From NCBI GenBank assembly GCA_965212135.1, contig OZ243044.1, positions 682,001 through 746,000 of the forward strand: DNA of 64,000 bases, written 5' to 3'. This DNA is from Bin75 sp965212135. GTDB lineage: Bacteria; Nitrospirota; Nitrospiria; Nitrospirales; UBA8639. Positions 57,604 through 64,000 of this stretch are shown in pieces. Every line of letters begins with the position of its first letter. Positions within the stretch are counted from its first letter, which is position 1. The notes beneath the pieces are model-generated. The model saw only the letters and a program-made list of their open reading frames with translations, had not been told where the DNA came from and searched no databases. Made by a program: the position numbers and the translations under genes.

Positions 57604-59295
57604 TCACGGCACGCGCACGTCGCACAGCCGCAGCTGAATGCGGGTGGCGCCTTTCCATTCATTCAACTCGGGAATAAACGCCGCGTCAATCCGACCGTTT
57701 CCCTCATCAATGGCGTTCGCGAATCCTCCCATCCGAAACCCGATACCGGACAGGGGAGCGGAGCCGTCCTGCCGAACGACCACTTTCAGATGATCATCCC
57801 CGACGACTCGTTTCTCCAGCACCGACAACCCCGTACTGATAAAAATCGGCTCCGGATTACCCATGCCAAAGGGCTGCAGCCGCGCTAATTCCCGGACAAG
57901 GGAAACGTGAACGTCGCCCAGATCAACGGTCGCATCCGCGTCCAGCGTGGGCGCCGTCGCATCCAGGCCCTCCCCGACCATTTCCGAAAACCGTCGCGTG
58001 AACGCGGAAAAGGATTCCCGTCTCACCGTTAATCCGGCCGCCATCGGATGTCCGCCAAATGCCGTGAGGTCGCGTTGACAGTGCTCCAAGGCTTGACATA
58101 CGTCGAAACCGGGCACGCTTCTGACCGACCCGGTGCCCAGGCCATGCCGATCAAACGCCACAACGACCGCGGGACGATGATAGCGGTCAACCAGGCGCGC
58201 CGCGACAATGCCGATCACTCCGCTATGCCACCCTGCGTCGCCCGCCACAATCGCCTGGGCCGGTTCACCGGTTTCTACCTGCCGAATCGCCTTCCGGGTG
58301 ATGTCCTGTTCAATCTGTCGGCGACGGCGGTTTAGTTGATCCAGTGTGCGCACCAGTCGAACCGCCGCCGTTTCAGAATCCGTGGTGAGCAATCGAACGC
58401 CAAGCTCGGCATGGGCCAATCGTCCGGCCGCATTGAGCCGCGGGGCAATCTGAAACCCCACCGTGCCGGCCGAACACGCGCCGGTCAGACCCAAATGCCG
58501 CATCAGCGCGCGAAGCCCGCACCGTGTTCCCCGAGATATCTGCGCCAGACCATCCCTCACCAGGACCCGGTTTTCATCCTGAAGAGGCACCAAATCGGCG
58601 ATGGACGACAACGCCACCAAATCACGAAATGCCTCGATTGACGCCGCCGCCACCCCATATTTTTGCGCGTAGGCCTCGACGATCTTGTAGGCCAGTCCTC
58701 CGGAACACAACCCTCGAAAGGGATAGGCGGAATCCGGGCGATACGGATTGATCAACGCCAGGACCTCCGGCATTCGGGACTGCGGCTGATGATGATCCGT
58801 CACAATGACGTCAAGGCCCAAAGAACGCGCCACCTCAAGTTCCCGGTGCGAGGTGGTTCCGCAATCCGCCGTGAGCAAGAGGGACACACCCTGACGGACC
58901 AATGACCGAATGGCCGCTTCGTGCAGACCGTACCCTTCTTCCTGCCGGTGAGGAATATAGACGTCGGCCATGGCGCCGACACCTCTCCAGAACAGCAGGT
59001 GAAGACTGACGGCCGACATGCCGTCAACGTCATAGTCGCCGTAAAAGCAGATCCGCTCGCCTCGCCGAATGGCCAGATGCAGACGATCAATGGCCGGTTC
59101 CATGTCGGGCAGGGCAAACGGGTCATGGGTCGCGCCGCCGCTGGTCGAGAGCCAGGCACCGGCCTGACCGGGCTCGACCACGCCGCGTCGGCATAACACC
59201 GTCGCCGTCAGGGGGGACAGGGACAAGGCTCGAGCCAGCGCATCAACCTGCTCCTGATCAATCAACGGCACGACCCACTTTTTCTTTTGAAGCAT
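57604..59295 (-). CDS. recJ: Single-stranded-DNA-specific exonuclease RecJ
   Basis: 563 aa. The DHH phosphoesterase motifs are visible: YGDYDVDGMSA (motif I), TADCGT (II), VTDHHQP (III), plus the DHHA1 region (GWHSGVIGIVAARLVDRYHRPAVV in outline, FGGHPMAAGLTV) and a C-terminal OB-like domain. It degrades 5' single-stranded ends in recombination and repair. ATG at 59295; a TTG at 59307 is possible. Confidence 0.94.
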   Translation of the reverse strand: MLQKKKWVVPLIDQEQVDALARALSLSPLTATVLCRRGVVEPGQAGAWLSTSGGATHDPFALPDMEPAIDRLHLAIRRGERICFYGDYDVDGMSAVSLHLLFWRGVGAMADVYIPHRQEEGYGLHEAAIRSLVRQGVSLLLTADCGTTSHRELEVARSLGLDVIVTDHHQPQSRMPEVLALINPYRPDSAYPFRGLCSGGLAYKIVEAYAQKYGVAAASIEAFRDLVALSSIADLVPLQDENRVLVRDGLAQISRGTRCGLRALMRHLGLTGACSAGTVGFQIAPRLNAAGRLAHAELGVRLLTTDSETAAVRLVRTLDQLNRRRRQIEQDITRKAIRQVETGEPAQAIVAGDAGWHSGVIGIVAARLVDRYHRPAVVVAFDRHGLGTGSVRSVPGFDVCQALEHCQRDLTAFGGHPMAAGLTVRRESFSAFTRRFSEMVGEGLDATAPTLDADATVDLGDVHVSLVRELARLQPFGMGNPEPIFISTGLSVLEKRVVGDDHLKVVVRQDGSAPLSGIGFRMGGFANAIDEGNGRIDAAFIPELNEWKGATRIQLRLCDVRVP

Positions 59296-59387
59296 CGCCT
59301 CACTCAAAGATACGAGCGGCAGAGAGAACCGGACCGGAAGGGAGCAACAAGGAGGGAACCGGCGGCGGAAGTGAACAAAGAAGGGGG

Positions 59388-59597
59388 TTACTCTCCCCCT
59401 TTTTGCACGTAATTCTTGACAAACTCGGCGGCATTTTCTTCCAGGACCTCGTCAATTTCATCAACCAGCGCGTCCGTGTCCTCTTGAAGTTTCTTGCCGG
59501 CTTCGATGACGTTGGGATTGGGCTTGACCGCCTCATCATGCACAGAAGGCTGTTTCGCCGCTTCAGACTTCTGTTCCTTCTGTCCCTTTTTTTCCAT
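59388..59597 (-). CDS. Prokaryotic ubiquitin-like protein (Pup/UBact)
   Basis: 69 aa. The N-terminal half is hydrophilic, Lys/Glu/Pro-rich and probably disordered. The C-terminal half (ALVDEIDEVLEENAAEFV then KNYVQKGGE) is the conserved Pup helix and GGE end. In Pup systems PafA joins the C-terminal Glu to lysines of target proteins and the Mpa/ARC ATPase feeds them to a 20S proteasome. Pup-like proteins of Gram-negative bacteria, including Nitrospira, were named UBact. Ending directly in Glu means no deamidation by Dop is needed. No proteasome or ligase gene lies in this window; the neighbour is recJ. Confidence 0.9.
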   Translation of the reverse strand: MEKKGQKEQKSEAAKQPSVHDEAVKPNPNVIEAGKKLQEDTDALVDEIDEVLEENAAEFVKNYVQKGGE

Positions 59598-59652
59598 CGA
59601 CCGACAGCCTCATGCACAAGGAGAAACACGACCCTCTCGCCGACACTCTTTC

Positions 59653-59681
59653 AGGATAGCCCAGACCCTCAAAGGGGTCAA
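59653..59681 (-). promoter_or_regulatory. Promoter of the Pup/UBact gene
   Basis: On the minus strand TTGACC (plus 59676-59681) and TATCCT (plus 59653-59658) are 17 bases apart, about 55 bases ahead of the start codon. Confidence 0.6.
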
Positions 59682-59778
59682 GCAAAAGCCCCGCCACCTT
59701 TGCCCCGTTGTACGGCATGCCGGCGGAGTCCCTGTCAGCGAAGGAAAAGAAAAGCCTGTCTGTCCTTCGTTCCACAAC

Positions 59779-59798
59779 GAAAAACAGCATAGATGCTG
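59779..59798 (-). terminator. Rho-independent terminator after the BamE-like lipoprotein gene
   Basis: On the minus strand CAGCAT-CT-ATGCTG (plus 59785-59798) is followed by TTTTTC. It separates the lipoprotein gene from the Pup/UBact unit. Confidence 0.75.
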
Positions 59799-59823
59799 GA
59801 ATGACTACTTGTGGGGATGGCTG

Positions 59824-60222
59824 TCAATTTTTACGCATCGTCACATTTTCAACGCGGTGATCGGCATCATATAACACTACAGCGCTCATCTTATCGCCTT
59901 TGGCAATGACTTCCATTGGCGTTCCCACGATTTCCCATAAACCAAGCGTGAACACATCGGCCACGGCATGAAACCCCGCACGGCCTATTTTCCAGCCACC
60001 ATCTGAACCTTCATAGAAACGGAACACGTCGGTTTTCTGCCCATCCTTCACGCTGCTATCAATCGGCGCGCCCAGTGACTCGAGTACGGTTATGCGCGAG
60101 ATGCCTATGGTCAAAATGCCCAAATCTTTTTTGTCCGGTTGCGTGGCCGCCATATACACGGAACAGGCTGGGAGAACCAAGGCACAACAAAACACCGCTA
60201 AAAAATGACCGAAAGCTTTCAT
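59824..60222 (-). CDS. Small BamE/SmpA-like lipoprotein
   Basis: 132 aa from ATG 60222, with AAGGA upstream. The signal ends in the lipobox LPAC. The segment LTIGISRITVLESLGAP resembles the BamE/SmpA/OmlA fold motif (TxGxSxxxVxxxLGxP), and VFRFYEGSDGG fits the following strand. BamE helps outer-membrane protein assembly, but this family is broad and the call is only by pattern. It follows hppA by about 40 bases and ends at a good terminator. Confidence 0.65.
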   Translation of the reverse strand: MKAFGHFLAVFCCALVLPACSVYMAATQPDKKDLGILTIGISRITVLESLGAPIDSSVKDGQKTDVFRFYEGSDGGWKIGRAGFHAVADVFTLGLWEIVGTPMEVIAKGDKMSAVVLYDADHRVENVTMRKN

Positions 60223-60263
60223 GGGAAGTGTCCTTTTCAAGTTGAACGTGAAACGTTACGTGA

Positions 60264-62321
60264 CTACACAATCAGCGAAATAATCAGCAACGCCACAATG
60301 TTCATGACTTTAATCATCGGATTAATCGCCGGACCCGCGGTATCTTTGAAGGGATCGCCCACGGTATCGCCCGTCACCGCCGCCTTGTGGGTATCGGTCC
60401 CCTTGAGCCCCTGTTCCTCAATATATTTTTTGGCATTATCCCAGGCTCCGCCTCCGCTGGTCATGGTAATTGCCAAACATAACCCCGTGACAATGCTTCC
60501 CACCAGCACGCCTCCCAAAGCCGCCGGCCCCAACAGGACCCCGACCGCAATGGGAGCCAGCACGGGGATCATCCCCGGAACCAGCATTTTCTGCAGGGCG
60601 GCCCGGGTCACGATGTCCACGCACGTGCCGTATTCCGGCTTGCCCGTGCCCTCCATAATGCCCGGAATGTCACGGAACTGCCGACGAACTTCTTCCACCA
60701 CCAGACCGCCGGCCTGCCCCACCGCCTTCATGCACAGCGCGCTGAACATAAACGGCAACATTCCGCCGATGAACAACCCCACCAAGACGAACGGGTCGGA
60801 CAGATCAAAGAGCATGCCCCGGTCTCCGGCCCGCGCCACCCGCGCATATTCCGCAAACAGCACCAACGCCGCCAACCCGGCGGACCCAATGGCATACCCC
60901 TTGGTGACGGCCTTCGTGGTATTGCCGACGGCATCAAGCGCATCCGTGATGGTTCGAACCTCCGGGCCTAATTTCGCCATTTCCGCAATGCCGCCGCCGT
61001 TATCGGTAATGGGACCAAACGCATCAATCGCCACCACGATGCCAGCCATGGACAACATGGACACCGCGGCCACGGCCACGCCATACAGCCCGGTCCCGGC
61101 TCCGCCGCACACGGCAAAACTCGAAAGTATCGCCGCCGCAATGACGAGTACGGGCCACAGGGTGGACCGCATGCCCACGGCCAATCCGGCGATAATATTG
61201 GTCGCATGGCCGGTTTCACTGGCCTTCGCGACTTCTTTGACCGGCGCATAGGACACAGCCGTGAAATAATCCGTGATGAACACGAGAGCCAACGTCACCA
61301 CAAGACCCAGCAACGCCGCGATGAAGTATGCCGTCCCCGAGACGCCTCCCACGCCGTCCATCATCCCGGTCGTCACCGGGAAGAAAGCCGCGGCGGCAAT
61401 GCCTCCGCTGACGAGCAACCCTTTGTACAAGGCCGACATGATGCTCCCACCCGCGCGAGCCTTCACAAAGGCGATCCCGATGATGGTCGCAAACACGGTT
61501 ATCCCCCCCAGCGCCAACGGATACAGCACGGGAGCCGCGACGCCCGGAAAAAGACTCGTCGCCAGAATCATCGCGGCGACGATCGTGACAACGTAAGTCT
61601 CAAACAGGTCGGCCGCCATGCCCGCGCAGTCGCCGACGTTGTCGCCGACGTTGTCCGCAATCACCGCGGGATTGCGCGGATCGTCTTCGGGAATGCCGGC
61701 TTCAACTTTTCCGACAAGGTCGGCTCCCACGTCCGCGGCCTTTGTGTAAATGCCTCCCCCAACCCTGGCGAAGACCGAAATGAGACTGCCGCCAAACCCA
61801 AGGCTGATGAGCGCGTGGACGGCTTGTGCCTGCCCCGCGACGGCGGTGCCGACGGCATAGAACCCGGCCAGGGCCACGAGCCCCAGCCCAATCACCAACA
61901 GACCGGTCACCGCACCGCCCTTAAAGGCCACATTCAGCGCCGGGTCCAACCCGCGCGACGCGGCCTGTGCGGTCCGCACGTTGGCGCGCACGGCGATGAA
62001 CATGCCGACGTACCCGGCGATTGCCGAGGCCGCGGCCCCCACAAGAAACCCCGTCGCGGTCAACAAACCAAAATGTTCCGACCACATCCCGGCCAGCCAC
62101 AACAACAGGAACATGACGCCGGCCACCATGCCGACGACACGATACTGGCGATTCAAGTAGGCGGACGCGCCTTCCTGAATGGCTAACGCAATGTTTCGCA
62201 TCACGTCGCCACCGGCGTCCTGCCGCAGGACCCATGTGGTCAAATACAGTCCATAGGCAATGCCGACGCCGCCGGACACCAACGCAAACAGGATGATCAT
62301 ACCTTCATCTATCATTGTCAT
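60264..62321 (-). CDS. hppA: Membrane-bound proton-translocating pyrophosphatase, K+-independent type
   Basis: 685 aa with about 16 hydrophobic segments. The substrate site DVGADLVGKVEAGIPEDDPRNP in outline and ADNVGDNVGDCAGMAADLFETY in outline are intact. In GNTTKAVTKG the Lys after GNTT is the residue that replaces K+ in K+-independent H+-pyrophosphatases; K+-dependent and Na+-pumping types have Ala there. It couples pyrophosphate hydrolysis to proton export. ATG at 62321 or 62315. Confidence 0.95.
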   Translation of the reverse strand: MTMIDEGMIILFALVSGGVGIAYGLYLTTWVLRQDAGGDVMRNIALAIQEGASAYLNRQYRVVGMVAGVMFLLLWLAGMWSEHFGLLTATGFLVGAAASAIAGYVGMFIAVRANVRTAQAASRGLDPALNVAFKGGAVTGLLVIGLGLVALAGFYAVGTAVAGQAQAVHALISLGFGGSLISVFARVGGGIYTKAADVGADLVGKVEAGIPEDDPRNPAVIADNVGDNVGDCAGMAADLFETYVVTIVAAMILATSLFPGVAAPVLYPLALGGITVFATIIGIAFVKARAGGSIMSALYKGLLVSGGIAAAAFFPVTTGMMDGVGGVSGTAYFIAALLGLVVTLALVFITDYFTAVSYAPVKEVAKASETGHATNIIAGLAVGMRSTLWPVLVIAAAILSSFAVCGGAGTGLYGVAVAAVSMLSMAGIVVAIDAFGPITDNGGGIAEMAKLGPEVRTITDALDAVGNTTKAVTKGYAIGSAGLAALVLFAEYARVARAGDRGMLFDLSDPFVLVGLFIGGMLPFMFSALCMKAVGQAGGLVVEEVRRQFRDIPGIMEGTGKPEYGTCVDIVTRAALQKMLVPGMIPVLAPIAVGVLLGPAALGGVLVGSIVTGLCLAITMTSGGGAWDNAKKYIEEQGLKGTDTHKAAVTGDTVGDPFKDTAGPAINPMIKVMNIVALLIISLIV

Positions 62322-62387
62322 AGACGGACACTTTCGTAGCGGATGTTTGAGGTTCTCGTTCGGAAAAAACCGGACTTAAGGAAGTTC

Positions 62388-62416
62388 ATTTTACCCGGAA
62401 CGGGCTGACGGTTCAA
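62388..62416 (-). promoter_or_regulatory. Promoter of hppA
   Basis: On the minus strand TTGAAC (plus 62411-62416) and TAAAAT (plus 62388-62393) are 17 bases apart, leaving a leader of about 60 bases. Confidence 0.6.
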
Positions 62417-62455
62417 GGATAATTCCCTGTACCCACGCATCCAGGCACAGGGTAG

Positions 62456-62484
62456 TTGCCATCGTTGATCTTTTCTGGTATTGT
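62456..62484 (+). promoter_or_regulatory. Promoter of hflK-hflC
   Basis: TTGCCA at 62456-62461 and TATTGT at 62479-62484 are 17 bases apart, with TGG before the -10 as a partial extended -10. It is back to back with the hppA promoter. Confidence 0.5.
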
Positions 62485-62543
62485 GGCAATTATGCTTGTT
62501 GTCCACGTCCGACTCGTTCACACTCACACACAGGATTGAGCGC

Positions 62544-63578
62544 ATGGCATGGGAACCGGGAGATCCGTGGGGACAGAAGGGCGGAGCCGATCCGCTTGAC
62601 GATGTCCTCAAAAAAGCCAAGGAACAGTGGCAGCGGATGAAGCCGACGCGCGGCGTGAAGTCCATCGTCCTGGTCGTCGTGGCGATTCTGGTGTTCTCGC
62701 AATCGGTGTTCAAAATTGAACCCGACGAAGAAGGACTGGTAAAGCGGTTCGGCAACGTGGTGCGAACCGTGGAACCGGGTCCCCACCTCAAAGTGCCGTT
62801 TCTTGAAACCGTCGTCACGCCCAAGGTCGAAAAACTCCACCGCATTGAAGTCGGGTTTCGCACCAATCTCCGGGGCCGAGCGCAAATTGTCCCGCAGGAA
62901 GCGCTCATGCTGACCGGAGACATGAACATTCTCTCCGTCGAGTTCATTGTCCAATACAAAATCAGCAACGCCAAAGAGTACCTGTTCAACGTGGCCGACG
63001 TTGAGGAAACCATACGGAAATCGGCGGAAGCCGCAATGCGGGAAGTCACAGGCAAAAACAAAATTGACGAGGCGCTGACCGTCGGCAAGGCCGCCATCCA
63101 GCAGTCCACGCAGGAATTACTGCAAAGCATCATGGATGAGTATCAGGGCGGCGTGCAGATCGCCACCGTGCAATTGCTTGACGTGAATCCGCCGCAGAAA
63201 GTGGCCAAGTTCTTTAAGGACGTCGCAAGCGCCAAGGAGGAACGGGAACAGCTTATCAACCAGGCCCATGGGTACCGGAACGATATCATTCCGAAAGCCA
63301 AAGGCCAGGCGGCCCAGGACGTCAATCAAGCGAAAGGGTACGCCCAGGCCAGAATCTCGCGGGCCGAAGGCGAAGCGGATCACTTTTTGCAAACGCTCGC
63401 GGAATACAAAAAAGCCAAAGACATCATTTCCAAGCGGGTCTATATCGAAACCATGGAGGCCGTCCTCTCCAAAGTGGACAAGATTATTCTCGACTCAAAT
63501 GCCGTGTTGCCGTACCTGCCGCTGGACCGGCTGAATAAACGAATCGGCGCCGCCAAAAACGCACAGGCCGCCCCATGA
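62544..63578 (+). CDS. hflK: FtsH protease modulator HflK
   Basis: 344 aa from ATG 62544 (MAWEPGDPWG). A Gly/Asp/Trp-rich cytoplasmic N-terminus, one membrane helix (SIVLVVVAILVFSQSVF), then an SPFH/band 7 domain (EPDEEGLVKRFGNVVRTVEPGPHLK in outline, LTGDMNILSVEFIVQYKI in outline) and a long coiled coil (QLINQAHGYRNDIIPKAKGQAAQD in outline). HflK and HflC form a periplasmic cage that controls FtsH. It overlaps hflC by ATGA. Confidence 0.93.
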   Translation: MAWEPGDPWGQKGGADPLDDVLKKAKEQWQRMKPTRGVKSIVLVVVAILVFSQSVFKIEPDEEGLVKRFGNVVRTVEPGPHLKVPFLETVVTPKVEKLHRIEVGFRTNLRGRAQIVPQEALMLTGDMNILSVEFIVQYKISNAKEYLFNVADVEETIRKSAEAAMREVTGKNKIDEALTVGKAAIQQSTQELLQSIMDEYQGGVQIATVQLLDVNPPQKVAKFFKDVASAKEEREQLINQAHGYRNDIIPKAKGQAAQDVNQAKGYAQARISRAEGEADHFLQTLAEYKKAKDIISKRVYIETMEAVLSKVDKIILDSNAVLPYLPLDRLNKRIGAAKNAQAAP

Positions 63579-64000
63579 AACAGAACCTGCTCATCGGCAT
63601 CTTCGGTGTCATCGTCCTGCTGGTCATGCTGGGCGTGTCGCCTTTTTTCGTGCTTGATTTAACCCAAACCGCCATTGTGGTCCAACTCGGCAAACCCAAG
63701 CGGACGGTGACGGAGCCGGGGCTGAAATTCAAAATCCCCTTTGTTCAGGAGGTCCGGTATTTCGACAAGCGGTTGCTGGATTACGACGTGCCCGCCCGCG
63801 AGGTCATTACCCAGGACAAAAAAACCATCCTGATTGACAATTTTGCCAAATGGAAAATCGTTGACCCGCTGATGGTGTACAAAGCGTTCCAAACCCAACG
63901 GGGCGCATTGCAGCGATTGGACGACATCGTCTATTCCGAGCTTCGCGTGGAACTCGGCCGCCATGAACTGGCGGAAATTGTCTCCGCCAACCGCTTGCTG
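63575..64000 (+). CDS. hflC: FtsH protease modulator HflC, 3' truncated by the window
   Basis: 142 codons are visible before the window ends. One N-terminal membrane helix (LLIGIFGVIVLLVMLGV) leads into the SPFH domain (VLDLTQTAIVVQLGKPKRTVTEPGLKFKIPF in outline, FDKRLLDYDVPAREVITQDKKTI in outline). The start overlaps the hflK stop, as in the usual hflKC pair. Confidence 0.92.
   Translation, partial: MKQNLLIGIFGVIVLLVMLGVSPFFVLDLTQTAIVVQLGKPKRTVTEPGLKFKIPFVQEVRYFDKRLLDYDVPAREVITQDKKTILIDNFAKWKIVDPLMVYKAFQTQRGALQRLDDIVYSELRVELGRHELAEIVSANRLL

Noticed and set aside
61206..62186. 326-codon open frame on the plus strand
   Set aside because: Antisense to hppA; composition reflects the reverse of Gly/Ala-rich membrane helices.

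Overview
This window looks like a chromosome segment of a Gram-negative bacterium from the Nitrospirota (Nitrospira-like) or a close relative. It has LPS-export genes (lptC-lptA-lptB), type IV pilus genes, an outer-membrane porin, a Pup/UBact-type ubiquitin-like protein and a proton-pumping pyrophosphatase of the K+-independent type. The lineage is inferred from gene content and protein style; no rRNA gene is present to confirm it. GTG and TTG starts are common.

Left edge (1-5.4 kb) is an iron-responsive redox island. A His-rich Spy-like protein and an ApbE flavin transferase lie beside a very good Fur box (1782-1796) and a consensus promoter. Downstream on the plus strand are a frameshifted Com-like zinc finger, a porin, a lipoprotein, a secreted FMN-binding protein with the ApbE target motif, and a four-helix His-containing membrane protein. 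Together they suggest extracytoplasmic flavin-based electron transfer under iron control.

The minus-strand block from 5.5 to 20.8 kb reads, in transcription order: lptC-lptA-lptB-rpoN-pilM-pilN-pilO-pilP-aroC-aroB-(GAF-GAF-ANTAR regulator)-nadE-glnD. It links LPS export, sigma-54, pilus alignment proteins, the shikimate pathway and nitrogen/NAD metabolism. RpoN carries a C-terminal extension of about 165 residues with two Cro/CI-like helix-turn-helix modules. pilQ is absent after pilP.

From 54.7 down to 20.9 kb, one unbroken minus-strand array encodes the transcription and translation apparatus: tRNA-Tyr, tRNA-Gly, tRNA-Thr, tuf2, rpmG, tRNA-Trp, secE, nusG, rplK, rplA, rplJ/rplL, rpoB, rpoC, rpsL, rpsG, fusA, tuf1, and then the complete S10, spc and alpha clusters to rplQ. 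A TTGACG-17-TATAAT promoter stands at its head. rplJ has no stop codon and reads in frame into rplL, which keeps its own Shine-Dalgarno and ATG. The two tuf genes are almost identical.

The right end (54.9-64 kb) carries a secreted DUF192 protein, a bifunctional (p)ppGpp synthetase/hydrolase with recJ, a Pup/UBact gene with its own promoter, a BamE-like lipoprotein, the H+-pyrophosphatase hppA, and the divergent hflK-hflC pair, with hflC cut by the window end.

The most notable observations are the L10-L12 read-through ORF, the RpoN-HTH fusion, and the Fur-linked flavinylation cluster.
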